Shown here piece after piece: positions 33,459-40,155 of a DNA stretch of 64,000 bases (positions are counted from its first letter, which is position 1; every line of letters starts with the position of its first letter). The position numbers and the translations under genes are program-made. The notes under the pieces are model-generated. The model saw only the letters and a program-made list of their open reading frames with translations, made no database searches and was not told the origin of the DNA. Origin of the DNA: a virus; the IMG/VR virus record IMGVR_UViG_3300036760_000945, positions 18,852 through 82,851 of that record; one strand, written 5' to 3'.

Positions 33459-34051
33459 TTTTCACTCTCCGTTACTTTTCTCGAAGGTATTACTACTTGG
33501 TGTTGCACTGTCTTGAGATCGGGTTTCATGCGTTCAATGACCGACTTATAATTACCATGTCCGGCCATTAGTGTCCCCGATTCTCCGGCCTCGGGATCAA
33601 ATGTTCGCATATTTCCAACAAGCGAATCACAGCACGCAAAGATTATTTTGGTACATCCCATTACCTTAATAATTGCAATACCTACTCGAACACTCATTTC
33701 TCCCGCCGAAAGACCAAAATCATTGTGTACATCAATGAAAATTCTTCGCTTGTGCTTCGATAGACAAAACCTAGAATACTCAGCCAAAATCAGGGTTATG
33801 TCCTCAGAGGGATATGCCATTGGGGACTTGCATTCGTGATCCTGTATTCCGCGCAACTTGCAACCCTCTTTTTGCAATGAGTATATCGGATTGGGCAACC
33901 CAAGTTCTTGAACAACGAGAATTGCCTGATTCAATGTAATTACAGGACCAGGGCCAAAATAAGACGCATCAAGATACCATAAACTAGGTCCCTTGCCAAC
34001 CAAGTAAGCGGTACCATCGGGATATAAGTTTCGCAGTTCTTCGATCGTCAT
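33455..34051 (-). CDS. DUF115/MptE-like Rossmann-fold protein
   Basis: 198 aa from the ATG at 34051, 3 nt after the previous stop; AGGAGG stands 12 nt upstream. The N-terminal Y-L-V-G-K-G-P-S-L resembles the glycine motif of DUF115/MptE-like proteins, which occur with surface-glycan transferases. Later F-A-C-C-D-S-L suggests an active-site loop. Its place between methyltransferase and glycosyltransferase genes supports a glycan role. Confidence 0.6.
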   Translation of the reverse strand: MTIEELRNLYPDGTAYLVGKGPSLWYLDASYFGPGPVITLNQAILVVQELGLPNPIYSLQKEGCKLRGIQDHECKSPMAYPSEDITLILAEYSRFCLSKHKRRIFIDVHNDFGLSAGEMSVRVGIAIIKVMGCTKIIFACCDSLVGNMRTFDPEAGESGTLMAGHGNYKSVIERMKPDLKTVQHQVVIPSRKVTESEK

Positions 34052-34053
34052 AA

Positions 34054-34683
34054 TTATTCTTTGCCTCCTATAATATAGGGCGGTCTCTGCAGTATCCAGA
34101 CAAACTCGGCATATATACTTGGGCCAACAATGGACTTTACTATCCTGAAGCCGGCATTGACGATCCGTTGTTCCCACGATTCTCGATATAGATGCCATTC
34201 TACTTGTCGGTTGCCTTGATTGATACGCCGAAATCCCTCAATCTTCTCGCTCGATTTATAGGCAATACAGTTAGGGACTTCTACATACAAGATATTCCCA
34301 ACAAATGCGTGCAACCTTTCGAACATCGTGTCGTGATCCTCGATATGTTCAAGAACTCCGAGAGCTACAACAACATCAAACTTCCGGGGAGTGGCGTCCT
34401 CTATCGAAGAACACACAAAAGTGGCTTTTGGCACACGTCTTTTGGCGAGTTCTATTGCAACAGGAGATAGATCTAGGCCCCAGCATTCGGTGCTGGGCCA
34501 GCGCTCTGAAAACACCTCAACCGTGTGTCCATTGCCACAACCAATATCTAGGAATGTTTTGGGGGGACTACCAAGATATTCATTGATTGTCCTGAATGCA
34601 AATAGATCACGTGGTAGATCTGCCCAAAGATTGGGGTTTTTGGTGTAATACGCATCGTATTCTTCTATGGCCGTCTTGTCCAT
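34054..34683 (-). CDS. Class I SAM-dependent methyltransferase
   Basis: 209 aa. Motif I is F-L-D-I-G-C-G-N-G-H near residues 43-52, the acidic ribose-binding position is in W-G-L-D-L-S near 70-75, and G-V-L-E-H-I-E-D near 107-114 matches Methyltransf_11/12 small-molecule enzymes. It fits sugar methylation in this cluster. It shares 1 nt with the upstream glycosyltransferase stop. Confidence 0.8.
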   Translation of the reverse strand: MDKTAIEEYDAYYTKNPNLWADLPRDLFAFRTINEYLGSPPKTFLDIGCGNGHTVEVFSERWPSTECWGLDLSPVAIELAKRRVPKATFVCSSIEDATPRKFDVVVALGVLEHIEDHDTMFERLHAFVGNILYVEVPNCIAYKSSEKIEGFRRINQGNRQVEWHLYRESWEQRIVNAGFRIVKSIVGPSIYAEFVWILQRPPYIIGGKE

Positions 34684-35402
34684 TATACGCTCTTCGCCTC
34701 AGGTAATATATGTCGATCTCTGGCATATCCCCACTTGTGCCAGATTATCTTTGGCTTAGCAGGATTTTGTTCATTCCAAATAGATGATAAATGCTTTATC
34801 TTTGTTTCAGGACAAGTATGTTCTGCTCGGAGAAAGGCAAATTGCTCATCCCATTGTTCCCATCTCAACCATTCCTCATGCCACTTTGTAAAGAATTTCT
34901 GGGATTGGGTGCTCTTCCTGAAGAAGATCACGCCCGAGTTTATTTCTTGGCTCTTGGACTTCCCAAGAAAGGCGGAAGTGAAATCGCGTTCCTCCCGCGC
35001 CCAGTTCCATGCCTTGCCGAGTTTGTTGTGTTTGTATGTATCCTCAATGAAACGCCTATCGTCTGCAATACAAATATCGTACTCCCGCAGAAAATCAAAA
35101 CCGGGCATTATATTCCCACAGATTTCCGTATCTGCATCCAGGTACAGGGTGTACTCAAAGGGGCTATAGTTGTAAAGAAGAGGTTTCACTTTTCCTGCAA
35201 GGAATCTTCGCCCTGGTTGTGTGCCTGTCCATGGAGATCCCGCTTTCCATTCAAGATGGTCAAGCCCGGGAACGGGGTGGGTGCCAATGGTAATTGCTGG
35301 AATACCCTCACCTATACTTGCCCTGACAGAACGATAACTTTCAAGAGCCGCAGCAGCGGACTTCTCCCCAAATACCGCATAAACGATGCCCTTTCTAGGC
35401 AC
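34683..35402 (-). CDS. Glycosyltransferase, GT8-like
   Basis: 239 aa from GTG at 35402, chosen because GGAG lies 7 nt upstream and the following G-I-V-Y-A-V-F-G aligns with the start of the paralogue at 31437-33458. Metal-binding Y-L-D-A-D-T-E near residues 85-91 and N-S-G-V-I-F-F near 155-161 match the N-terminal domain of the trifunctional protein. The GTG lies inside the preceding zinc-ribbon gene (8-nt overlap). Confidence 0.8.
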   Translation of the reverse strand: MPRKGIVYAVFGEKSAAAALESYRSVRASIGEGIPAITIGTHPVPGLDHLEWKAGSPWTGTQPGRRFLAGKVKPLLYNYSPFEYTLYLDADTEICGNIMPGFDFLREYDICIADDRRFIEDTYKHNKLGKAWNWAREERDFTSAFLGKSKSQEINSGVIFFRKSTQSQKFFTKWHEEWLRWEQWDEQFAFLRAEHTCPETKIKHLSSIWNEQNPAKPKIIWHKWGYARDRHILPEAKSV

Positions 35403-35700
35403 TTGATTTCTCCAAGTCGGAAACTGATTTGCCGCAACTTCTACAATGGCCGCTCGCGGGAAATGGATAGCCACAATCACATAACCCGTAGTCTTGGGCC
35501 AACTCGTTGACAATTCGCCGGATCTCGTCCTTATTCGAGGCCTCTGCCTCCGAGATGCCGGTGTACGTCTCCAGATCGACTACTTTCTTGCACACCGGGC
35601 ATCTCCAGGTGCGAAATCCACACGTTGGAGCATAGGGGCAATTATCATCTATAAATCCACAACTTGGACACTCGACAATTATAATATAGCGATCTCCCAT
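35395..35700 (-). CDS. Zinc-ribbon protein
   Basis: 101 aa with three Cys pairs: C-P-S-C-G near residues 11-15, C-P-V-C near 34-37, and C-D-C-G plus C-R-S-C-G near the C-terminus. ATG with AGGAGG 6 nt upstream. Its first residues M-G-D-R-Y are identical to those of the HNH gene just upstream, although the codons differ, and its start lies inside the last codons of that HNH gene. Confidence 0.7.
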   Translation of the reverse strand: MGDRYIIIVECPSCGFIDDNCPYAPTCGFRTWRCPVCKKVVDLETYTGISEAEASNKDEIRRIVNELAQDYGLCDCGYPFPASGHCRSCGKSVSDLEKSSA

Positions 35701-36290
35701 AGCTTTCCTCCTTCAATTTTCTTAATATTTCGATGACAAGATACACACAATGTTGTTCCGTTTCCAGGATCCCACAATTCTTTACAGGACAAAGCGTCTT
35801 TAAGAGAAGATATGTGATTCTTTCTAAGAACTAAAGCAAATGGAGTTAAATGATGTGCATTCAACTTCACCAATCTTCCCCTTGCGCCACACTTTATACA
35901 GGTTTTCTTGTCACGCTTAAATACTTTTATTTTCCATTCCTTATAAATATCGGAATTTCTTACTTGCATATATAAAGACGTTATACCTCCTCTCCATCTA
36001 GGGCTTTTTTCTCCTGCCTGTACTCCCTTTAGTCCCCTATTCCATACACTATGTGTTCGACTCCAGTTTTTATCTCCTTTCTGGGCCACACCAGATAAAC
36101 TCAATAATCCTTGGGCGAACAGACCCTTCTTTGTATCAGAAATCTTCTTTTTCTTCTCTTTGCTACAAGGAATACCTGGCCTAACCCTTGAGTTATGCCC
36201 CGAGACAAATTGAGGAAGTCCGTAATATTTATGGTGTGGCCGAAATGCTATATTTTCACCACAGCCACATCCACAATATCTATCGCCCAT
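35679..36290 (-). CDS. HNH endonuclease inserted at the 5' end of the zinc-ribbon gene
   Basis: 203 aa from the ATG at 36290 (AAGGAG, 7 nt spacing). The first five residues M-G-D-R-Y copy the start of the downstream gene, then C-G-C-G-C-G begins the nuclease. A NUMOD3-like segment (S-K-E-K-K-K-K-I-S-D-T-K-K-G) near residues 43-56 is followed by an HNH core: C-I-K-C-G, N-A-H-H-L-T-P and C-V-S-C-H-R-N. The last codons contain the ribosome site and first codons of the zinc-ribbon gene. Probably a mobile endonuclease. Confidence 0.85.
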   Translation of the reverse strand: MGDRYCGCGCGENIAFRPHHKYYGLPQFVSGHNSRVRPGIPCSKEKKKKISDTKKGLFAQGLLSLSGVAQKGDKNWSRTHSVWNRGLKGVQAGEKSPRWRGGITSLYMQVRNSDIYKEWKIKVFKRDKKTCIKCGARGRLVKLNAHHLTPFALVLRKNHISSLKDALSCKELWDPGNGTTLCVSCHRNIKKIEGGKLWEIAIL

Positions 36291-36323
36291 TGACATTCTC
36301 CTTCTTGGATAGGCATCTCCTTG

Positions 36324-36680
36324 TTATCGAGCCATGCTGCATACGGCATAACCTTCTTTCAGAAATTCCTGCCAAAGATTCATCATCTCTACAGGTAGAC
36401 GTTTTTGCATGATCCTCTCTGGGTCTACCGGGTCCAGATAGTGTGCCAACTCGTGTGATATTACGGGAACCAATCCCATGCGATACTTTGGTTCCAAAAT
36501 ACGCACATCACTATAGTGTAAGATTACTTTGAGGACTTTCCCGAAGAGTGCTCTACCCATCAATGCCCCCTCGAAGGATTCATCATACACAACCTCAAAA
36601 ACTGTGTCTTGAAGCTCGGGAAAGTATTTCTTCTGGACACTAGTCATTAAGTCGGCAATCTTCGTCTCGTTTTGGTTCAT
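36324..36680 (-). CDS. Zinc metallopeptidase-like protein (HExxH)
   Basis: 118 aa. P-V-I-S-H-E-L-A-H-Y-L-D-P near residues 70-82 is a good H-E-x-x-H metallopeptidase motif, and the N-terminal helix (M-T-S-V-Q-K-K-Y-F) resembles SprT-like phage proteins. A later conserved Glu/Tyr region (L-K-E-G-Y-A-V) may hold the third ligand. Substrate unknown. Confidence 0.65.
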   Translation of the reverse strand: MNQNETKIADLMTSVQKKYFPELQDTVFEVVYDESFEGALMGRALFGKVLKVILHYSDVRILEPKYRMGLVPVISHELAHYLDPVDPERIMQKRLPVEMMNLWQEFLKEGYAVCSMAR

Positions 36681-36994
36681 ATATTAGATCCTTTCAATCT
36701 TGTCAACTGTTGTTGCCAAAATTCAGCTTCTTTCGGTGTAACAGCGGTAGTGATAAGTTCTTGCAAACTATTGGCGAGCATCTGAAGGGATTTATGGCGG
36801 TCCTCCTTTTGCTTTTGTGCTTGTGGATTGGAGCGGATTGTCTTGGGCCGAAATGTTTCTTTGGTTACGCCCTCGGGTCTGGCCCGTCCAATCCGTCCGC
36901 CGACGAAGACAAAACCCGATCTTGTGGCGGCTCGCATGGAACTGGGGAATTGCCGTTGGGGTTGGCGATTTGCTGGGGGGATATTGGTCAACAT
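36677..36994 (-). CDS. Basic protein of unknown function
   Basis: 105 aa, Arg/Lys-rich N-terminal half and a helical C-terminal half. GGAG about 6 nt before the ATG; ATGA overlap with the next gene. Function not recognised. Confidence 0.6.
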   Translation of the reverse strand: MLTNIPPANRQPQRQFPSSMRAATRSGFVFVGGRIGRARPEGVTKETFRPKTIRSNPQAQKQKEDRHKSLQMLANSLQELITTAVTPKEAEFWQQQLTRLKGSNI

Positions 36995-37013
36995 TCCAAC
37001 TCCTTCGGTGTCA

Positions 37014-37238
37014 TCATGATAGCTCCTCTTCGAGCGCTACCAGATAGTAGTCGGCCAGTGCCTGGTCTTCATCAATCGCGGCTATTGCAAGCCGCAATAA
37101 CTTTACATAGCCCTGGGATTTGGCAAAACTCTCGACCCTGCCTTTCCAAAGACAGTGTTGATTGATCGTGACGGCACAGTCATAGTTCCCTGTTTTATCG
37201 GTGCCCGTACTATCATTGCGAATCTTCAGTGTCAACAT
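37014..37238 (-). CDS. Small protein of unknown function
   Basis: 74 aa alpha/beta protein (M-L-T-L-K-I-R-N-D, then helices rich in Leu/Ala). First sizeable gene left of the control region. The ribosome site is weak (GAGAG). Probably transcribed from the promoters at 37402 and 37485. Confidence 0.6.
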   Translation of the reverse strand: MLTLKIRNDSTGTDKTGNYDCAVTINQHCLWKGRVESFAKSQGYVKLLRLAIAAIDEDQALADYYLVALEEELS

Positions 37239-37265
37239 TAGATACTCTCAATTCTTCATCGTGCC

Positions 37266-37397
37266 CTAATCGCCCAGGTAGTGATTTGCACACATTGTCC
37301 GCCGTGTAAGCCGACGATACCACTGACGATTTTCGCGTCTAGGTTTACGCCTGTTACGCTCCGGGCAACGATCGGGAAACCCTGATCCATCAATCAT
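37266..37397 (-). CDS. Possible Arg-rich peptide, perhaps leaderless
   Basis: 43 aa with 14 arginines (R-N-R-R-K-P-R-R, R-R-L-T-R-R). No ribosome site; the ATG lies just where transcription from the TGGTAGAAT box at 37402-37410 should begin, so it would be leaderless. It could be an RNA-binding peptide or a chance ORF. Confidence 0.35.
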   Translation of the reverse strand: MIDGSGFPDRCPERNRRKPRRENRQWYRRLTRRTMCANHYLGD

Positions 37398-37401
37398 ACC
37401 A

Positions 37402-37430
37402 ATTCTACCACAAAAGAACACCCGCCACAA
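37402..37430 (-). promoter_or_regulatory. Promoter TTGTGG-17-TAGAAT with TGG extension
   Basis: Minus-strand -10 at 37402-37407 preceded by TGG; a -35-like TTGTGG lies 17 nt upstream. It is tandem with the promoter at 37485 and reads left. Confidence 0.5.
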
Positions 37431-37484
37431 TTTGAGCTTGCAGACGCTCTGCGACTGCAGAGGCCTGGCGGGTATACTGTCCCC

Positions 37485-37521
37485 ATTCTACCATAGTCTC
37501 ACAATATGTCAAATGTGAGAC
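37485..37521 (-). promoter_or_regulatory. Promoter with operator-like palindrome over the -35
   Basis: Minus strand: consensus -35 TTGACA (37507-37512), 16-nt spacer ending in TGG, -10 TAGAAT (37485-37490). A perfect inverted repeat GTCTCACA/TGTGAGAC (37496-37503 and 37514-37521) brackets the -35, as expected for a repressor operator. Confidence 0.65.
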
Positions 37522-37537
37522 ACAAAACGATTGGTAT

Positions 37538-37621
37538 CTAATAGATGAGCCACAAAACCAGCCACCGCTTATCAACATAAGCAATGCCGATTAGCAATAT
37601 ACCGGCAAAGATTGTAAACAT
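37538..37621 (-). CDS. Tiny membrane peptide
   Basis: 27 aa, mostly hydrophobic (F-T-I-F-A-G-I-L-L-I-G-I-A-Y then W-L-V-L-W-L-I-Y) with a charged D-K-R break. It follows the 53-aa gene on the same transcript, but its ribosome site is poor. Confidence 0.4.
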   Translation of the reverse strand: MFTIFAGILLIGIAYVDKRWLVLWLIY

Positions 37622-37646
37622 GGTGAGGGCTGCAAAACCCCCGAAG

Positions 37647-37808
37647 CTATTGGGAATTGTACAAGGCCAACCAACACACACCATCTTTGCACATGCGTGC
37701 TCGCGGCTCGAGGTAGAATGCTACCCAGCCACGCCTGCGGAGAAAGTTCGCCATCAGGCGATGGTGAAAAGCCGAGGCATTATGCAACCAAACTAAGATT
37801 CTGTCCAT
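37647..37808 (-). CDS. Small basic protein of unknown function
   Basis: 53 aa with aromatic and Arg residues (F-L-R-R-R-G-W-V-A-F-Y-L-E). ATG preceded by AAAGGA at 7 nt, and an extended -10 promoter lies about 52 nt upstream, which together support a real gene. Function not recognised. Confidence 0.5.
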   Translation of the reverse strand: MDRILVWLHNASAFHHRLMANFLRRRGWVAFYLEPRARMCKDGVCWLALYNSQ

Positions 37809-37859
37809 TTTATTATCCTTTCTCTGAGAAAGAGCCTACAAGATTTGAGGTAGAAGCAT

Positions 37860-37868
37860 ATTATACCA
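37860..37868 (-). promoter_or_regulatory. Extended -10 promoter TGGTATAAT
   Basis: Minus-strand TATGGTATAAT facing left toward the small genes at 37808 and 37621. Confidence 0.6.
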
Positions 37869-37998
37869 TAGACCGGCAGTATAAAGCAGCAAGCAGTGCT
37901 CAATACCCCAAAAAACCTACGAGGGTGTAAAAGGGTAATAGTAGGGGAGAGAGAGGTGGGAAGTGAGCGGGGGGTATATATAAATATTTCCTGCGAGA

Positions 37999-38074
37999 CA
38001 CAGGAGGCGGGGAGAGGCTCTCCCCCCGTGTCCTGTGGCCCGCAGGGCCAGCGCCCAGCAGCGAGCGCTGCTGG
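37999..38074 (+). promoter_or_regulatory. Structured 5' leader: three hairpins in a row
   Basis: Hairpin 1 at 37999-38037 (CACAGGA/TCCTGTG, with inner GGGGAGA/TCTCCCC). Hairpin 2 at 38037-38049 (GGCCC/GGGCC). Hairpin 3 at 38055-38074 (CCAGCAGCG/CGCTGCTGG, perfect 9 bp). They end 4 nt before the AAGGAGG site of the first early gene. An AT-rich TATATATAAAT at 37975-37985 may be the -10. Could be a riboregulator or a stabilising leader. Confidence 0.6.
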
Positions 38075-38090
38075 AGAAAGGAGGCACGCA

Positions 38091-38264
38091 ATGGCTACAA
38101 CTACATCAACCCTGAAGGCGGCTGCAGAGCAAGCCCTAAAAGAGGCTGGCGATGCGGCAAAGCGGGGGGAGTATCACAAAGTAAAAGAGTGGATGGCCAA
38201 GTACCAGGAGCGCCGTGCTCTATATCTTGCTGCCGTCCACAGTTGCCTAGTGCCCTTAGGCTAG
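38091..38264 (+). CDS. Small helical protein, first gene of the early module
   Basis: 57 aa from the ATG at 38091 with AAGGAGG upstream. Ala/Lys/Glu-rich helix (L-K-A-A-A-E-Q-A-L-K-E-A, A-A-K-R-G-E-Y-H-K-V). The frame is open further upstream through the hairpins, but no site supports an earlier start. Function not recognised. Confidence 0.65.
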   Translation: MATTTSTLKAAAEQALKEAGDAAKRGEYHKVKEWMAKYQERRALYLAAVHSCLVPLG

Positions 38265-38276
38265 GCGCGGCAGGAC

Positions 38277-38305
38277 TTGGGGGACCTGCGTGGGCATGGT
38301 AAAAT
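38277..38305 (+). promoter_or_regulatory. Promoter TTGGGG-17-TAAAAT with TGG extension
   Basis: -35-like TTGGGG at 38277-38282 and -10 TAAAAT at 38300-38305, preceded by TGG. About 30 nt upstream of the ATG at 38336. Confidence 0.5.
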
Positions 38306-38335
38306 CAACCTATAAGCCCAGGAAAGGAGATCGAC

Positions 38336-38590
38336 ATGGCTGAGCAAGAACGCTCAAAGGGAGGGAAAGACAGCAAGAAGGTCAAGCGCGCACGGCGCCA
38401 TGCACATGGTGCATTCGTACCACGTGTGCACAATAAGACCAATTCTTTGCGGCGCATGATCCACAAGGGACAGGTCTTCAATGAGTATAAGGCGCGTGGC
38501 GAAAGCCCGTTCCTCATGCCCTTCGACAACTATCTGTGCCGCATGTTCGCATTCATGCGTGCACAAGGACTGCCCGCACCGCGCGGGTAG
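38336..38590 (+). CDS. Basic protein of unknown function
   Basis: 84 aa, strongly basic N-terminal half (K-K-V-K-R-A-R-R-H-A-H), with a helical C-terminus. AAAGGAG 6-7 nt upstream of the ATG and own promoter. May bind nucleic acid; this is inference from charge only. Confidence 0.7.
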   Translation: MAEQERSKGGKDSKKVKRARRHAHGAFVPRVHNKTNSLRRMIHKGQVFNEYKARGESPFLMPFDNYLCRMFAFMRAQGLPAPRG

Positions 38591-38596
38591 CTAGTG

Positions 38597-38668
38597 GCCC
38601 CTATAGCTCAATGGATAGAGCAACTGCCTTCTAAGCAGAGGGTCTGGGTTCGAGTCCCAGTAGGGGCA
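38597..38668 (+). tRNA. tRNA-Arg (anticodon UCU)
   Basis: 72-nt cloverleaf. Acceptor GCCCCTA/TAGGGGC, D arm GCTC/GAGC, anticodon loop CTTCTAA with U33 before anticodon TCT, T arm CTGGG/CCCAG with loop TTCGAGT, discriminator A. CCA is not encoded. It reads AGA/AGG codons, which are frequent in the phage genes here. Confidence 0.93.
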
Positions 38669-38714
38669 TTAGGACAGGGACGTACCCTGCCCACATTCAA
38701 AGAAAGGAGTAAGA

Positions 38715-38846
38715 ATGCTCAAATATCTGCTTCGCTTACTGCGGCAACTCTTGCATATCAGACAAGAGACTAGCAAGGGGGATATGTATTGTCCTCAGTG
38801 CGGTTGGGGGTACACTGAGATCGAGCACACGCAGCAATGCGGGTAA
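38715..38846 (+). CDS. Small zinc-finger-like protein
   Basis: 43 aa, ATG with AAAGGAG at 7 nt. Basic N-terminus (R-L-L-R-Q-L-L-H-I-R) and Y-C-P-Q-C-G-W-G-Y with a C-terminal C-G, possibly half of a zinc ribbon. A perfect 7-bp stem-loop (38794-38819) lies in its coding part. Confidence 0.55.
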   Translation: MLKYLLRLLRQLLHIRQETSKGDMYCPQCGWGYTEIEHTQQCG

Positions 38847-38859
38847 GACCATGATCGTC

Positions 38860-38902
38860 GAGCCTGTAGTGCGAGCAGGCTCACGAATATGGCACTTGCC
38901 AT
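38860..38902 (+). promoter_or_regulatory. Two intergenic hairpins
   Basis: GAGCCTG/CAGGCTC at 38860-38882 and ATGGCA/TGCCAT at 38889-38902, 22 nt before the next ATG. Part of the stem-loop-rich block. Confidence 0.5.
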
Positions 38903-38924
38903 AGACTGTTAGTAAGGAGGTCCT

Positions 38925-39110
38925 ATGATCAAGTTTGGCCTCAGCATCGAGGTCAAGCAGGAGAGGATTGGCAGTACCAATCCTTTCCCTGTGGTTTATG
39001 TGTACCAAGGGGGTGTACACATAAATCCTCTGGCACTTACAGATGGGGAAAATAAGACGCTGAAGAAACTATTAGCAGGGGTGAACTACAGGCTAATACG
39101 TTTGCCATAG
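38925..39110 (+). CDS. Small protein; gene contains strong stem-loops
   Basis: 61 aa, ATG with AAGGAGG. The coding sequence holds two perfect stem-loops: 8 bp at 38964-38984 and 11 bp at 38995-39025 (left arm TTTATGTGTAC, loop of 9). Function not recognised; the DNA may serve structure as well as coding. Confidence 0.55.
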   Translation: MIKFGLSIEVKQERIGSTNPFPVVYVYQGGVHINPLALTDGENKTLKKLLAGVNYRLIRLP

Positions 39111-39139
39111 ACTTAGACAAGGACCCTAAGGAGGTCAAT

Positions 39140-39385
39140 ATGTCTACTGTAGTTGCACACTTGGCTTCATTCGAGAAGCCAAGCCAAGTCCCATTGAATA
39201 GATGTCCAGTGGGACTGTCTCTTATCGTAGGGGGCAGGCTGATGTCTGTAGTCAGCCTGGGCAAGGGCAAGGCGCTGCACTCTGATGCGCCAATCCCTGC
39301 GCCAATCAAGCGCCCAGACGATGGGCGCACATTCGCGCGGGCACGCAAGAACAACTCGCCCGCAGTCTCAATGAAGGAGGAATAG
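39140..39385 (+). CDS. Small protein; gene contains four stem-loops
   Basis: 81 aa, ATG with AAGGAGG 5 nt upstream. Stem-loops inside: 39160-39183 (8 bp), 39188-39215 (9 bp with one wobble), 39235-39259 (8 bp), 39310-39328 (7 bp). The protein is Pro/Lys/Arg-rich at the C-terminus. Function not recognised. Confidence 0.55.
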   Translation: MSTVVAHLASFEKPSQVPLNRCPVGLSLIVGGRLMSVVSLGKGKALHSDAPIPAPIKRPDDGRTFARARKNNSPAVSMKEE

Positions 39386-39386
39386 C

Positions 39387-39533
39387 GTGTTGACAAGGCT
39401 CTTGGTACGCGGTCTATATCGCCTGCGCAGGCGATACTCTCAGGCTACATGCCTGAGGATAGGCAAGGAAGTCGCTTCCTATCCAGCGCTTCCATTCTAT
39501 GCAACAGTACTGTATCTGGCACTGTTCGTGTAA
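39387..39533 (+). CDS. Possible small membrane protein (GTG start) over a hairpin array
   Basis: 48 aa from GTG with GGAGG 7 nt upstream, 1 nt after the previous stop. Arg-rich N-terminus (R-L-L-V-R-G-L-Y-R-L-R-R-R-Y) and hydrophobic C-terminus (F-Y-A-T-V-L-Y-L-A-L-F-V). The same DNA forms three adjacent hairpins, so part of its constraint may be structural. Confidence 0.5.
   Translation: MLTRLLVRGLYRLRRRYSQATCLRIGKEVASYPALPFYATVLYLALFV
39417..39484 (+). repeat. 20-bp perfect palindrome and two adjacent hairpins
   Basis: 39417-39436 is a perfect palindrome centred on CTGCGCAG. It is followed by CTCAGGC/GCCTGAG (39439-39457) and GGATAGG/CCTATCC (39457-39484). A TTGACA at 39389-39394 with TCTATA 17 nt on suggests a promoter reading into the array. 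Confidence 0.65.
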
Positions 39534-39787
39534 TGGACTCCGCATCTGGGCTATGCGGGATAGAAATTAGCCCATTGTTTTTCTTTCGGCAGCACGTAAT
39601 CTACTCAAGGTGTTGCAGATGTTATGTTTATGTTGCATTTCATAGACATGTCATCCTCATCACATGTTGCAGTCTGTCAAGTCCATGTAATGTCAGCCCC
39701 ATAACAGGATCGCACTTGTTATGGGCATTATGCTGCAATGTTGCAGTAGAGTGTACCAGCACTTCCTGGCCAAGAAAGGAGAATAAG
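39534..39787 (+). other. Non-coding stretch with palindromes and TGTTGCAG copies
   Basis: 254 nt with no convincing gene. It contains CCGCAT/ATGCGG (39540-39558), CCCATAACA/TGTTATGGG (39698-39725), CTGCAA/TTGCAG (39732-39745) and three copies of TGTTGCAG (39611, 39665, 39739). It may be a long leader or carry binding sites. Confidence 0.4.
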
Positions 39788-39844
39788 ATGTCAGATACAT
39801 ACTTTTTTGTGGGACAATCAACTACATTAATGCAGTATTCGTGA
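39788..39844 (+). CDS. 18-aa leader peptide
   Basis: ATG with AAAGGAG 6 nt upstream. It encodes 18 residues and its TGA overlaps the ATG of the next gene (TGATG), so it may serve to couple translation. Confidence 0.45.
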   Translation: MSDTYFFVGQSTTLMQYS

Positions 39845-40026
39845 TGTCTAACGAGACACACGACCGGCTTTTCCCCGTCTGTCACGTACCAAATGAGCCG
39901 GGGGACGAACAACTCGGGACATGCAGCATGGGGGTGTGGGGTGAACCGTCAAACTTTGAAGAGGCAGTAGAGTTGGCAATCCGCTCTGCCGCGGAGTCGA
40001 ACGCAGAGGTCTTCTTTCTCGCGTAA
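39844..40026 (+). CDS. Small acidic protein of unknown function
   Basis: 60 aa. It has no separate ribosome site and is translated by coupling to the 18-aa peptide. C-terminal helix F-E-E-A-V-E-L-A-I-R-S-A-A-E. Function not recognised. Confidence 0.5.
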   Translation: MSNETHDRLFPVCHVPNEPGDEQLGTCSMGVWGEPSNFEEAVELAIRSAAESNAEVFFLA

Positions 40027-40084
40027 GCTCCTATCTCTTTCCGTGTGGCAGGTAATTGGCTCGAAGCCTGCGGAGAGGGACTAG

Positions 40085-40124
40085 TCGGGCTTGACCCGAT
40101 GAGCGACCTGGCGCTTTCCAGGTC
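40085..40124 (+). promoter_or_regulatory. Two leader hairpins
   Basis: TCGGG/CCCGA at 40085-40099 and GACCTGG/CCAGGTC at 40105-40124, in the 129-nt gap before the 194-aa gene. A looser compound stem lies just upstream. Confidence 0.5.
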
Positions 40125-40155
40125 TGTACGGCCATACTCATGAAAGGAGTTAACG

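Noticed and set aside
37584-37796. Plus-strand 70-aa ORF in the control region
   Set aside because: No ribosome site; minus-strand genes with promoter and ribosome site cover the same DNA.
37896-38090. N-terminal extension of the first early gene
   Set aside because: The frame is open but runs through three strong hairpins with no ribosome site; the ATG at 38091 has AAGGAGG.
39611-39746. TGTTGCAG copies as a repeat array
   Set aside because: Only three copies with uneven spacing (54 and 74 nt); could be chance, so not listed as a finding.
39449-39844. 131-aa ORF over the palindrome-rich stretch
   Set aside because: No ribosome site at its start; composition looks like read-through of non-coding sequence. 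Only its last 18 codons (39788 on) have a good start.
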